Shown here in pieces: positions 1-11,575 of a DNA stretch of 64,000 nt. Within the stretch, counting starts at the first letter, position 1; each line of letters begins with the position of its first letter. The stretch spans positions 2,108,001 through 2,172,000 of the forward strand of contig OY978100.1 in the NCBI GenBank assembly GCA_963854735.1, in the 5' to 3' direction. Below the pieces are notes generated by a model. It searched no databases, had not been told where the DNA came from, and worked only from the letters and a program-made list of their open reading frames with translations. The DNA comes from Marvania coccoides (taxonomy: Eukaryota; Chlorophyta; Trebouxiophyceae; Chlorellales; Chlorellaceae). The translations under genes were made by a program, and so were the position numbers.

Positions 1-1285
1 GCCTGGGGGTGCTCCACTGGGGCCATGGCCCAGAACAGGCACACCATGGCGGCCAGATAGACACCGCAGAAGGTGGCGTCTGAGAGGGCGTGGGTGCGGG
101 CCTCTGAGGTGATGAAGTGGGACTCCAGGGCAGGGGAGGCACGGAAGACGAGCAGCAGGGACATCTGCGCAGCCGCGTCTGCTGCGGGGTCCGCAAACGA
201 ATGCGAACGTTTGCTGTTGCTGTGATAGTCGGTTTGCTTGTGGGGGGGCAGTTCCTCGTCAGACGCTATCGCCTGAAGCGACTTAGAAGAGCACGATACA
301 CTCTGGTGGCGAAATAAATGCTCTCCGCCCCCCCAACGAAACTGCTGTTGCTCTGGCTTCGCCTGGCCAGTGTCGGCATCTGTTGCGTGTTTGCCTGCGT
401 CGGGAACCACCGGCGGCGCCTCTTCCGCGCTGCGGTAGCTCATCTGGCTGCCGTCCTCCTCACCATGCTCTGTGCTGTGGCGGGGCGTGTCAGGCGGCTG
501 CACAGAGGGCTGCCGCTTGGCGGACACCGCTGCTGCAGGAAAGATAGCGGCGGGGGGCTGCTGCTGCAGCTTCAGGGTGTGGGTGGGGGCGCCCTGCGGC
601 GGGCGGGACACCTCCAGCGGCAAGTCTTGGAGATCTTCTTCTGCGCCAATGTACTCAGCGTCGGCGTCTCGCAGCGACAGCAGGTGTCCCAGGTGCTGCA
701 CCCGCGGCAGCGCGATGGTGAGCAGCGCGGGGCCCGCAGCCGCAGCCAGCCGTGCCAGCGCGTCTTTAACTGTGGCACTGGGCTGCGTGTCTGGGCACCC
801 CACCAGCAGCGATCCGACGTACAGCGCGCGGTAGGCGGCGCCCGCGGGGGGCTGCACGGCCACGGGAGCGCACGCCACCAGCTGTGTGGCTTTTCCTCCC
901 CCAAATGGAGCTGGCCCAGGCGGCAGGCGCACCGCCAGCGGCATTGCCTGCTTCATGGCCTGCCCTGCCAGGCTGTACTTGAGCGAGACCAGGCTGACCA
1001 TGGAGTGGCCGGGTGTGAGGAGGTTGTCAGTCACAAACAGACCGGTGCCGCAGCGAATGGATGCTCTGTGAGGGGGGTGAGGGATGCGATGTGAAAAAGG
1101 ACCAGGGTTTGAAAAAATTGGGCGTAATAATGAAGGGCGGGCTGGTACGCTCACCTCAAAAACGTCGTATCGGGGAATATGGTGGCCAGCGACGAAGCCA
1201 ACGCGTCGGGCACGGACTCAGTCGCGAAAATTTCGGCAATCGACAGCGAGAGGATGCTAAAGGTGGCGTCCTCATCAGGCGCCAT
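1..1285 (-). CDS. GAF-like membrane protein, 3' part cut off by the window
   Basis: Two exons are visible: 1155-1285, holding the start codon, and 1-1065, which runs off the window. They give 398 residues. The donor reads TTGAG/gtgagc and the acceptor ctcacag. Residues about 45-190 resemble a GAF-type sensor fold, with 'YRALYVGSLLVGCPD' near the end of that block. A Ser/Gln/Pro-rich linker of low complexity follows, and the last visible residues (FCGVYLAAMVCLFWAM) look like the start of a membrane helix. The GAF assignment is by eye and weak. The part that would name the protein, such as a cyclase, kinase or transporter domain, lies outside the window. It is divergent from the COX6B gene, 313 bases apart. 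Confidence 0.5.
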
Positions 1286-1598
1286 GGCTACGAATGGCGT
1301 TTATTTAATTAATTTGTAAATCAATTTGGTGGGGGCGGTAGCGTTGTGGCTCTATATCGATTTTAAGGCATTCTGCGAAAGCTCCAACACGTTCGTGTTC
1401 GGAGACGACGCGGGCGTAGTTCGGGTTTATAAATTATATAAATTTGAATTAAATATGCGAGAAGACGTGTGAAAAACAACAAAAAAGATTTGCTTGCTTG
1501 CGACGAGGCCTCGTGCTTTCCTCTCACTCAAAATCCACCATCTCACAGCAAACCCCTTTATTGTATAGTTAATACCAGGCTATCACCGACCAGTGGAG
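1286..1598. promoter_or_regulatory. Shared divergent upstream region
   Basis: AT-rich spacer between two divergent genes, the GAF-like protein (-) and COX6B (+). It must hold both 5' untranslated regions and promoters. A TATA-like stretch (tataaattatataaa) lies at about 1427-1441. I see no other motif I can name. Confidence 0.4.
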
Positions 1599-2371
1599 AT
1601 GTCTGAAGCCGTAGAGGAGATCCCGCAGCCCACCGTGGTGCCCGAAGCCGTGGTAAGTCTGTGAATACAAAAAGCGAGGCTTTTTTAGGGCAATGCATTT
1701 GAAAGACGGCGTCTTCCGCGCTGATCAATATATTAGTCATCGCCTACGCTGATTTTTTTATGCTGCGATCGGGGGTCTCCGAGATATTCAGTGACTAATT
1801 TTGTCCCATTTCCGCCTTCCTTCAGGAGGTTGTGGAGGTCAAGGAGATCCACGTACGTTGTCATTGTTACCTTGACTGCAATCAGCGCCGCAGTGACCGC
1901 TGGATGTATCTTATTTGCCAGCCCTTATTTTGTTTCATGGCTGGGCAGCTGAAGGAAGCCTTTTTCTTTGGTTTTTTGCTCCACGCCCCCTCCATTACCC
2001 CACAACCGTTCTCATTATTCATGTATCCCTCCCTTCAGGTGGACACCTCGCCCGTGGACCCCCGTTTCAGCGCCACCAACCAGACCCGACACTGCTTTGT
2101 CAAGTACAATGAGGCGCACAGGTGCATCGCGGAGAAGGGTGCTGACGCGTCGGAGTGCGCCAAGATGGCCCGGGACTACCGCGCAATCTGCCCGTTGGAG
2201 TGGCTGGCCACCTGGAACGAGGCGCGCGAAAACGGAACCTGGTGAGCGAGGAAAAAAGAACGCTGCTGAAAGTGCATACGAAGTACACAGATGATGAAAC
2301 TATAATAGCAAGTATACTGCACTCTTTAACGGCTCTTTGGTAAACAATTATGCAGGTGGGGCAAGTACTGA
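1599..2371 (+). CDS. COX6B: Cytochrome c oxidase subunit 6B (COX6B / COX12)
   Basis: Small intermembrane-space subunit that helps hold the two monomers of mitochondrial complex IV together. The model has four exons: 1599-1652, 1826-1852, 2039-2241 and 2356-2371. The second exon is a 27-nt microexon. The twin cysteine motifs are present and spaced as in the family: CX9C (C-FVKYNEAHR-C) and CX10C (C-AKMARDYRAI-C), the substrates for Mia40-dependent folding. Without the fourth exon the protein would end at NGTW-stop; splicing into 2356 gives NGTWWGKY, matching the family's usual G-T-x-x-G-K ending, so I include it. The N-terminus before 'DTSPVDPRF' is acidic and rich in Glu and Val, a common plant-lineage extension. 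Assignment is firm. Confidence 0.93.
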
Positions 2372-2683
2372 GCGGCTGGCTCTCTCAGCTGAAACTGGGC
2401 TGCTTTTCTCCATCTCCTCTCCCTTCAAATGAACGATGACGTCGGCAGAGCCGGCTGTAGGGGGCGATGAGGGAGCGGCCCAGTCCCGGCGCCCTTTCTC
2501 TGCTTCCCGAGAGACAACCCACCCTTTGTACTTCCTTATTTTGAACACTCCCCTCCCGCTCTCGTCAATGATGTTTCTTTCTTTCCTGCTTTCTTTTGCT
2601 CTAAATATATTTCCCATTCAAACGGCTGTAAACAGCGTGCTCAATTACGTTTCCATTCAGTCGCTTGTCGGCTTGTAGAACTA
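2372..2683. other. Convergent 3' spacer, COX6B to SPT2-like
   Basis: Spacer of 312 bases between the 3' ends of two convergent genes. It holds their 3' untranslated regions. A 'ctaaatatat' stretch at about 2601 is AT-rich. No gene or repeat seen. Confidence 0.4.
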
Positions 2684-3787
2684 CTACAGCACGAATTTCC
2701 GGCCTCCACGCTGCCGCCGCCGCTTCTTTGCCACACCATCCTCCTCCTCACTTTCACTCTCGCTGTCGCTGTCGCTGCTGTCCTCCAGCAGCTCCACCGC
2801 CCCCCGCTTCTCTTCCTGCCGCTCCGTCGCCGCCCCAAGCCGCTTTGCCCGCTCCTCTTCCGCAGCAATCTCTTCGAACGAAGCCCGCATGCGCCCCAGC
2901 GGCAGCGCATCCACTGCAGCATATTTAGAAGCGTCGTAACCATTGAGTGCAGACCGCAGCTCCTCTTCCCACCCTGCCTGCCCGCTGATAACACAGCCGC
3001 CACCATCTCCGCCATCTGCGTTTTCCTCATCGTCTGAAGCCAGGAACGACTCCAGGTCGCTGGCGCTGTCGTCATCCACGGTGCGAATGGGCTGGAAGGC
3101 TGCAGGTGGTTGCGCGGAGCCGTAGAACGTGCCCTGCAGGCGCTGCTTCTTTTTCTGCTTAGCTGCTGCTGTTGCTGGTGGTTGTTCGGGGGAATGCGCG
3201 TGGGAATGGCGGCTGATGGCCTTGGCCTTCGAGGCGCGCTCGCGTCCAGGGGACGCCAGCGCCAGCGTGGCATCCAGCTGCCGCGTCGATGGCAAAGCAG
3301 GCTCAATATTTTCGTCAGAGCCCTCGGCGGGGTAGTGACCAGCTGATGGGACGCCGCGGCGGCCCAGAAGCTTTGCTGACGTTGTCACCAGCTGCACAGT
3401 CTGCACCCCCATCGACGTCATTTGCTGGTGGCGCAGCATTTGGGGAGCTGTCCTTTGTTCGCCTCCAGCCAACGACGGCTTGAGATCCGGGGTGGTGGCG
3501 TCCTGCTGCGCCTGCTTCGCCTGCTGTACAACGCCCCCAGTCGCAGCGGCCGCGTACTTGCGCAGCAGCTGGCCGCGCTGCTCCCTCTTCTGCATTGCTG
3601 GCGAGGTTTTGCGGAGCTTGGCCGCGTTCTTGGCTGACTTGCTGTCCCCAAGGGATGGTGCCGCTTCTTGGGACTTTCTTTTGTCGACCACGGCCTCCAT
3701 GGCGGCGGCAAAGGCACCCCGAGGCCTGCGCACAGGGCGCTCCGCTGCTTCCGCTGTCTTGCCGACGAGCGTTGTGATGGAGGGCAT
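2684..3787 (-). CDS. SPT2-like chromatin protein
   Basis: Intronless reading frame of 367 residues, highly charged (Lys/Arg/Asp/Glu) with long disordered stretches. The C-terminal block 'GRMRASFEEIAAEEERAKRLG' fits the conserved SPT2 domain, which in yeast and animals binds the histone H3-H4 tetramer behind polymerase II. An acidic serine run (DSSDSDSESESEEEDG) and a final basic cluster (KKRRRQRGGRK) complete the usual SPT2 tail order. The start chosen is the first in-frame ATG (3787). The frame stays open upstream through a GTG at 3862 to an in-frame stop, so a longer N-terminus is not supported without an extra exon. The name rests on the C-terminal domain only; another chromatin factor of similar composition is possible. 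Confidence 0.6.
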   Translation of the reverse strand: MPSITTLVGKTAEAAERPVRRPRGAFAAAMEAVVDKRKSQEAAPSLGDSKSAKNAAKLRKTSPAMQKREQRGQLLRKYAAAATGGVVQQAKQAQQDATTPDLKPSLAGGEQRTAPQMLRHQQMTSMGVQTVQLVTTSAKLLGRRGVPSAGHYPAEGSDENIEPALPSTRQLDATLALASPGRERASKAKAISRHSHAHSPEQPPATAAAKQKKKQRLQGTFYGSAQPPAAFQPIRTVDDDSASDLESFLASDDEENADGGDGGGCVISGQAGWEEELRSALNGYDASKYAAVDALPLGRMRASFEEIAAEEERAKRLGAATERQEEKRGAVELLEDSSDSDSESESEEEDGVAKKRRRQRGGRKFVL

Positions 3788-4397
3788 GTCACGCCAAGAG
3801 GGTGTTTTGCTGGCGTGCCTGGTGGACACTGGCCCTCCGAAGAAGGACTGCCGGCTGCACACATTGAAGAAGGAAATTTACGGTGTGCGAACAAAGTTAA
3901 CATCGAAACATTTCAAACGCAAAATTGCTGCTGCCCACCTTGCTAGCCGGGTCCTTGCTGCAGTGTCGCCTTCACGCGACATGGCTGGCGTATGGATGCA
4001 AAATGCAGAGAACCTGTTGCGTTGGCCTCCCACGAGCGGAAATGCGAAGTTTGAAATTTTGGTTTCAAATTTTATAAGGCTCAGAGACGGACCACGCCGA
4101 ACGTGTATGGTCTATTCGATATATGCCAACTTTGTTTTAAAAATAAAGTAATACAATGCTCACAAAAATGGGGTTTAAATTGGTCGACGGGGGGAAAAAG
4201 CAGGAGAATTTTCCAAACGCATTGAATTTTATATTAGTATAAACCTTGACTAGCTTTTCGAATTGCACAGACCCCTCTTGAGAGCGCAGGAGGGCTATCA
4301 TTCACTGTGAACTATCGTTTCGGAAGGGATCATTTTCTCTCTCTCGGAGGACAGCCTCACGCATTTCCATAGTATCCGGAGGAGGCCCACACGCATC
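3788..4397. promoter_or_regulatory. Divergent upstream region, SPT2-like and Ku80
   Basis: About 610 bases between two divergent genes. It contains short AT-rich runs near 4130-4260. No coding sequence or repeat is evident. Confidence 0.35.
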
Positions 4398-7107
4398 ATG
4401 GTGCAAGCTCGCTTGCAAGTGAGTCGTTTTCTTGAAATACAAGAGAGACAACATCAGCACCGTCATGTGACTTTGCATTTTTTTTTCTTCAACAGGAGCT
4501 GAGCGTGGTGGCGCTGGACGTGGGTCCCGCCATGGCCCCACACCTGCAGCACGCCATCCGCGGCGTCCTCTCCTTCCTTCACTCAAAAATCATCGGCAAG
4601 CCCCACCACGAGGTGGCAGTGGTCGCCTTTGGCACCACAGAGACACACAACGAACCCAACGAAGAGAGCGAGGCGCAGGGGGTTCCAGACCAGTACGTGC
4701 ACATCACCACCCTGGTGCCTCTAGGCCTGCCGAGCATTGACACGATGAAAGCGGTGCGCGGTATTGAGCCTGGCGCAGGTGTGTCTGATTTTGTGGACGC
4801 GCTGGTGGTGGGCATCGACATGCTGAACAAGCGCGTGGCGGCGGACGGGGGGCTGCAACGTGTGCCCAAGCGCGTCATCGTCATTTCAAACTTTCTTTCT
4901 CTGGCAAAAGAGGACGTTGAGGGGCAGTTTATGGAGAGCCTGGCGGCGTCGTTCACGCAGCTGCCCGCCACGCTGGAGGTTATGTCGCTGGACATCGCGG
5001 AGGAGGACGCTGCTGGAGGAAACAGCGGCGTCAAGAGCGCCAACATGCAGCAGTTGGATGCGCTGTTCGGTTATGTGGACCACGTGGAGAGGAGCTTCAC
5101 CACCCCGCAAGACCTGGCGGTACCTTTCCCGGCCAAGGAGCACTCTCCCACCTACACCATCGCCAAGCTGCCGCTGGAGATCGGGTCGGCAAAGATTGCG
5201 CTCAAGCTGTGAGGAGTGAAAAAAGAAAAAGAATCCATTTTTCCGCGTACATTGCAGAAACCACTGTTTACGTTCAACTGCCTTCGTATACTTCATGTGT
5301 TTTACCTCGTTCTTTTTCATGTGTTACTGCAGGTCCAACAAGACCACCAGGGAGAAGTTTCCGCTGCTGGGCAAGGAGTCGCCGCTGCACGCGCCCGGCA
5401 GCTTCGCCGGGGTGGAGGAGAGCAAGTTTAGGTACCGGGAGGGGGACCCCGAGAAGAAGCCAGTCGACGACCCAGAGGCAATCTTGAGGAGCTACAGGGT
5501 GCGAGATCCGAATTTATTTCTTCTTTGGAATTTTTATTTGTAATTTACATCCCATTTTTTCCCATGCATGTGTCTTGTTACAGTACGGCGTCCAGAACGT
5601 GCCCATGACCAGCGAGACCATTGAGATGGCAAAGTTCGCCGGGGTCAGCAGGGGACTCAAGCTCATAGGCTTCATGGCGGCAGGGCAGACCCCCAGGACC
5701 AGCTACCTTGGGGTGAGTTGCATGCAATTGCGTTTTAATCATACTTATATAGAAAGAAAAAGAGGGAAAAACAAGATTTCTTCAACGATTTTCCTTTCTT
5801 TTACCATCTCCACCCATCAATCAATAAATCTCCGCAGGTTGCGGTGGTGGGGGTGGCTGACAAGGACGACCCCCGCGCTGACGTGGCCCTCGCCGCCCTG
5901 GTGACCACCCTGCTGCAGCGGCAGCAGGTGGCGCTCCTTCGCGTCGTCATGCGAGAAGCCTCAACCGCCAAAGTCCAAATAATGGTCGCGGAGCCCGTGA
6001 TCGCCACTGGCATCGCCCCTCCACACCTCCTCATGAACTATCTCCCCTTCCAGGAGGACATTCGCGCATTTTCGTTCCCTTCATTCGAGAAGCAGGAGCG
6101 CCGTCCCACGCAGGAGCAGGCCGCCGCCATGGAGGAGCTGGTGGAAGCGATGTCTCTGGAGCGCAACCCGGGGTCAGGTGGTCGCCGCGACTGGAGCAAG
6201 ATCATGGACGCTATGCCCAACCCTGCGCTGCACCGGATGATGGACGCTGCAACTGACAAAGCGCTGGAGAGCGTGGGAGCCGCGCCTGGGCTGGACTGGG
6301 AGGAGCTGATGCGGCACTTCACCAGCCCGCCGATGGACGAGCGGGTGGAGGCGGCGGTGGCGGCCGTGGCGGCGGCGCTGCCGACGGGCAAAGCGGCAAA
6401 GGCTGCAAAAGCGGTGCACCGGCTGCGCAGTGGCCACGAGGAGGAGGACTTTGTGGCCATGATGGACCAGGGTGGGTGGGACTCGCAATGCGGAGGTTTA
6501 TCAACTCATTACTCAACGTACTATTAGATTTTTTGATAAAACAACATTCACCCTAATAGTTTTTATCGGATATCCCCCTTCTCGCTGCGCAGAGAACTTC
6601 AGCGCGGCCATCAGCGCCATGCGCCGCAACATCGACCAGCTGGTGGACCAGTCTGTGGGCGAATCCAAGTTCGGCACTGCGGTGGACAGGCTGGAGCTGC
6701 TGCGCCGGCAGTGCGTGGTTCACCCCTCCATGACCTACACCTTCAACACCCAGATGCGGCAGCTGCAGGCCAAGTACGCCAGGCTGCAGCTCAAAGCAGG
6801 GTTTTGGGGGGCGGTGTGCGCGCGGGGGGTGACCTTGATCGCAGAGCACGATGTGCCGCTGGGCGTGATTGGCGTGGCATCGCCAGAGGACGCAGATAAT
6901 ATGCTGAAGGAGGCGCTGCCGGCTGAGGCGGCAGCGGTGGCAGAGGGTGCTGGAGAAGCGAAGGAGGAAAGGGAGGGAGCGGAGGTGAAGCCGCAGCTGG
7001 AGTTTGGCGAGGGGCCTGCTGCGATGCCGCTGGAGGTGGAGACACAGCCTGCTGATGGCGGGGAGGGGCAGATGGAGGTGGACGATGTGGCGATGAAGAG
7101 CGAGTAG
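4398..7107 (+). CDS. KU80: Ku80, DNA double-strand-break end-binding protein
   Basis: Large subunit of the Ku heterodimer, which with Ku70 loads on DNA ends for non-homologous end joining and also binds telomeres. Exons: 4398-4418, 4496-5208, 5333-5498, 5584-5712, 5838-6471 and 6593-7107, giving 725 residues, close to the family's usual length of about 730. The first exon codes only seven residues. Domains in order: N-terminal vWA-like (ELSVVALDVGPAM), Ku core/beta-barrel with 'GLKLIGFMAAGQTPRTSYLG' and 'HLLMNYLPFQEDIR', helical arm, then a Ku C-terminal domain from about residue 555 (NFSAAISAMRRNIDQLV). The tail is acidic and lacks an obvious DNA-PKcs-binding end, as expected outside vertebrates. 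All splice joins keep frame. Confidence 0.92.
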
Positions 7108-7672
7108 GAGAAATAGAAAAGATGGGGCAATACGGAGAGAATGTTTCCTCCGTTTGCATGAAAATGAAATCTGAGATGCTCCTGGCGCCATGATAGAGCG
7201 CTGAAAAGCCGGGAGCAGTAATAATCGACTTTGACGCGAAGTGTGTTTGCGTGCTTGAAAAAATGACAACAGCCGTCGAGACGCATTGGCATGCAGCGGA
7301 AGACATTGTGCACGGCATTTCCATGCAGAATGTGTGAAAAACGAGGCGCTCCAATTCAAAGCTTTTGCCGCGGGTGCTCAACGAGAATACTTAAATTGGC
7401 CATGTTTGAATTGGGATGAAAAGAAAGTGAGAGGCAGGGCTATTTATAGGGCTTACTTTTTAGAGTTGTATATTGTTATTATTTTAGGATTTATTGGCGT
7501 ATGTTGAATTTGGGTGGATTTATCATGTCTTAAGAGTGAAAAAGACGATATTTTTCTATTTATAGGGAAATTAGGGATCGAGATTCCACATTCCCAAGTA
7601 CTCTCATTCGCCACAGAGGCCTCCTAATTCAAATCATTTATCTTCGATCGAAATCTTAGTCACTCTGGCACA
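7108..7672. other. Spacer between Ku80 and the DUF1538 gene
   Basis: About 565 bases, GC-mixed then AT-rich. It holds the Ku80 3' region and the promoter of the downstream gene; a 'tatttatagg' TATA-like sequence lies at about 7440 and another at about 7556. I see no gene here. Confidence 0.35.
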
Positions 7673-10543
7673 ATGTTTGAAAGCATAAAGAGCTGGCCGA
7701 GGAGGGCTAAAATGAGCACAACCTCGTTCATGAAAAACAAACTCGGTTTCTCAAATCGCCAAGTTGATCTTTCATGGCATTGGTGAGTTTATGCGGTTCT
7801 TGCGAGTTCGAATGCGGATTTTTTCTCTCAACCATCTCCAATCCCTTTGCTTTGCAGGCTTCGTCTGCTACGTGATCAGGTGCTGGCCGTCATGCCAATC
7901 AGTCTTCTTCAGGTGAATTATTTTTTTTAGATGAGTTGCGCACTCGATTAATGCTTTGTAGACCTTCGAAATTCAAAACTCACACATCGAAAGCATTTTC
8001 TCTCCCCAAAATGCCAACACCCATCTGTCAATCAAGCCCTGATTAATTTTAAAATAAACATAGCAAGGCCCTGGTGTGGCCATTCTTCAATATCGCCCCC
8101 CTTATTGTCATTGTATTATTAACTAACACCGCTGCTGTCCTCCCTTCAACCATTGCAGTACTTTGTGCTCCTGGTGTTCTTCCAAGTTGGCATTGAGCAA
8201 GCTGGACTCCAAGTCATGGGCCTGTTCTTGGCCATCGTCGGCCTTTCCATGTTCCTGGACGGCCTGCGCATCGTCGTCATCCCCATCGCAGAGCTGCTCG
8301 GGGAGGAGCTCCCCAAGCGGCTGCCGCTGCCTCTCGTCCTTCTGGTAGCTGGATTTCTCGGCGTTCTGGTCACGTACGCAGAGCCAGCCATCGCCTCTCT
8401 AGGACCTCTGGCTGACCTGATTGACCCTGAGCGCGCTCCCTACCTCTTCTTCATCATGAACCAGCAGAAGGAGCTAATGGTGCTGTCCATTGGGCTGGGA
8501 GTCGGCGTGGCCGCCATCCTGGGTACCGTCCGCTTCATCAAGGACTGGCCCCTTAAGCCCCTCATCTTCAGCGCATTGGCGCCCACAATCGGAACGGCAT
8601 GCTATATGCAGTGGGGAAACCCCAACCTGGCGCCCGCCATTGGTAAGCGACGCATGCACATACTGTGCAATGCTCGAAGAGATTGACGCACAGAGGATGA
8701 AATGACCCCGGGCCTTTCTTCCCTCTGCGTCTCAATGTACGTGCATGCTTACTTGTCTCCTTTCACTTCCATCATTGCAGGTCTCGCCTGGGACTGCGGA
8801 GGTGTGACGACTGGCCCTGTGACCGTCCCGGTGCTGCTGTCCCTGGGCATCGGCTGCATGAGGAGCACCCGCAAGCGCCGCCTCGCTCAGGCCGCCCTTG
8901 AGAGCAGCGTGGCTGCAGGCGCTGGCCAGTCCCTAGAGGGCTTTGGCATCGTCACCCTCGCCTCTCTGTTCCCCATCCTGGCAGTCCAGCTCATGGCCAT
9001 CGTTGATGGCATCATCTACGATGAAGATTACATCCTTAATGAGGCACGCAAGGCAGCGCTTGCAGCCCAGACGGCGACTGACGCAGCCATTGATACGTCA
9101 CCCCTAAAGGAGGTAGTATACTCTATTCGGGCCATCATGCCCCTCGTTGCCGCCCTCATCCTGCTGGTGGTGGTGGTCCTGCGCGTCCCGCTCCCAGAAC
9201 TTTCTTTCTGGGTCGAGCCTTCCAACGAAGACGATGGAGACGTGTCCGTGCACAGCACCACCAGCGAGGGCAAGTCCGACCTCTCCCGTGCCAGCATGGC
9301 CATCTCCAAGGGCCTGGAGATGAGCATTGGCATGGAGCGCCACGACTCTGAATCCACCATTGACGACGGCAGCGCCCACGGTGGTAACGCCGCCATGGCC
9401 GCCATGGCCCCTGACGTCGTCGTGGTGCCATCGCCCTCCGAAGAGGCCGAGACGAAAGTGGGGTGCTGGACGCGCACTGGCCGCTGGATGCGCAACCAGC
9501 TGCCCCTCCTGGGCGGTATCGTCTTCCTCCAGGTGGGAGTCATCGCGTTCAACGAGGGGCTGACCTACGCGTTCACCAAGCTCGGAGACCAGACCGGTCT
9601 GACGCTGCCTGCCGCCTTCCTGGAGCTCCCCAACTTCCCCAAGTCTCCCTACTACAGCTACGCTGGCGGCCTCATTCTCGTGCTGGTGGTCATTTTCCTG
9701 CTCGGAATTCTGGCCACGCGGGCGGAGCCAGCGCTCAACGTGCTGGGCCGCACAGTCGAGCGCCTCTCTGGAGGCTCATTCACCTCCTCCATGCTCATCA
9801 GAGCAGTGTGCCTGGGTGTGGGCATCGGTCTGGCAGCAGGAGCTGCCAAAATCATCTACATTCTGCCCATCATTTACTTCATCTTGGCGAAATACACCAT
9901 CGCCATCATCCTCACTATTTTCAGCGCTGAGTCGATCACTGCTGTGGGGTGGGATAGCGCTGGAGTGACGACTGGTGATTTCTTATTTAGTGATTGTTTT
10001 GTTACCCGCTTTTTTGGAGAATTCTCTCCACCGCCTTCCCCATTGAAATCTCACCACGGTCATCTTCCCCCTCTCCCTTTTCTACTCTCTAGGACCGGTA
10101 ACCGTGCCAATCGTGCTTTCAATCGGTAAGATATGGTGCCCTGCGGTTCTGCATATTTTCTGCTGTGGTTTCTTTATGCCGGGGACTGAAATCTCGCATA
10201 ATTTATTGCAGGCGTGGGCCTTTCCATTGCGGTGGACTCCCCCGAGGGTTTCGGCTTACTCACCATCGCCTCTGTCGCCCCAATCATTTCTGTTCTCTTC
10301 TCCAACATCATCAAAAAGCCGGCAGCTGCTGCCCGGCGCACCCTGTCCCTGGGGGCCCGCTCCCTCAGCCGCAACCTCACCAGCCGCAGAAGCGAACGCC
10401 TGAGGCGCCAGTTGCAGGCCAACCCTTCCTTCGCCATGGCCGCTTTCGCTGCCGATGCTGGCGCGTCTGTCGGTCCGACGCCGGATGTTTCTGTGCACAA
10501 CCAGACTGAGGGAGCGCACGCATTGCAGGATGTCCGTGAGTAA
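7673..10543 (+). CDS. DUF1538 integral membrane protein with two tandem repeats
   Basis: Six exons: 7673-7782, 7858-7912, 8159-8642, 8781-9974, 10093-10125 and 10212-10543, giving 735 residues. The protein has two homologous halves of several membrane helices each. The repeat signature is W-D-x-x-GVTTGPVTVP followed by 'LSLGIG' in half one and 'LSIGVG' in half two. Each half also carries a 'RAEPALNVLG' or 'YAEPAIASLG' helix start. The middle loop (about residues 345-450) is acidic, serine-rich and probably soluble. DUF1538 proteins are widespread in bacteria and some algae and have no settled function; a membrane transporter role is only inferred from the fold-like duplication. The 33-nt exon codes 'PVTVPIVLSI', the core motif of repeat two. 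Confidence 0.85.
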
Positions 10544-11575
10544 AACAAACCCAGAAATTAAGGCTTTGAGGAATGCAAAATTTGAAACTTAACCGCCCGC
10601 GCACTGTCTTTTGCCATGGAACCTTGCGCAGATCGCATCTTTGTTTATAAATGCTATTTTTTTTACTATGCGTTGAGTACTCTTTTCTCTTCCACTTTGC
10701 TACAAGGCCGCTCTTTTTTCCTTTTTGTTGCGTTTAATAATAATAGTAGTGTAGCCTCTTTTTTCATTTTCTCAAACAAACAAAAAATGTTTGATATTAA
10801 TCACCCATAATGTTTTTCACACCATTGTGACTTATTGTGTGACTGTAGAGCCGGCGAAATCCTCGCCTGAAGCTTATGTTTTCCCCCCAGAATAGCTCTT
10901 AATACATGACTGTGTTTTCGTTGAAAGCTAAAATGGATTTTCATCTTGTAGCGACAACGTCATTTTTCTTTCCTCTTGATAAATACTTATGGTTGTAATA
11001 TATACGTCTTCTTCTAAGCAGCATTGCATTTGCTATAGCAGAATTAGTGCCGTATGCTCACCGAGCTCCAGCAGGAAGCTATCTTTACTAATAAAAAAAA
11101 AAAAAAAAGGCAGACAAGCCACGTGGGGTCGTCTGTTTACGTCCCGTCCCTCACTTTTTTTTAATTACTTTATTATATCATCAACAAGAGCGGTGCCCAA
11201 CTTGAGAATTCCCAGAGCTGATCTGCCGCCGCTCGGTTTCCGAGGGGCACTCCCCCGAGGGCAGATCGGGTACCAGAGTTTCTGGTCTGGCTTTAGAACA
11301 TACCGAGTTAGGGGTGTTCTATTCGGCAACTTGGAGCAGATGTCCAACGATTTGAATATGATTTGGACGCTTGCCGCTGCAAATGCGTGCATGCAATTCT
11401 CTCTCACTTGGCTACAAAAGAGTTCTCTAAATCGTATTTTTGTCTATTTTTTTGCTGCACGGGCCATTGGGCGCTCACGCCGCCAATTTAATATTATTTT
11501 TCATCAATTGAAATTGATTAAATTATAAATCCTTATTTTTGGGGGGGCGCGAGAGACTTCTTGTGAAAGGAGGAA
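10544..11575. other. Intergenic region holding a candidate structured RNA
   Basis: About 1 kb between two genes on the same strand. It is AT-rich with an A-run near 11092-11107. The GC-richer island at about 11190-11420 is described separately as a candidate RNA gene. Apart from that island I see no gene here. Confidence 0.4.
11190..11450 (+). ncRNA. Candidate structured non-coding RNA of unknown family
   Basis: A GC-rich island between AT-rich flanks with four stem-loops in a row. Hairpin 1 pairs 11218-11227 with 11260-11269 (ten pairs, one G-U) and contains a further five-pair stem (11232-11236 with either 11240-11244 or 11255-11259) and GGG-CACT-CCC. Hairpin 2 is ACCAGA-GTT-TCTGGT at 11272-11286. 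Hairpin 3 pairs TAGAACA (11294-11300) with TGTTCTA (11315-11321). Hairpin 4 pairs TTGGA (11331-11335) with TCCAA (11343-11347). A TATA-like 'tattatat' lies at 11170 and T-runs occur at 11436-11452. I could not match it to U1-U6, SRP, RNase P/MRP or U3 signatures. Strand is inferred from the T-runs. Confidence 0.4.

Noticed and set aside
318..1094. Open frame on + opposite the GAF-like gene
   Set aside because: Low-complexity Arg/Cys/Gly translation typical of antisense of GC-rich exons; the minus frame is spliced and consistent.
3788..3862. GTG start for the SPT2-like protein at 3862
   Set aside because: Eukaryotic starts are ATG; the first in-frame ATG is 3787 and the upstream frame soon meets a stop.
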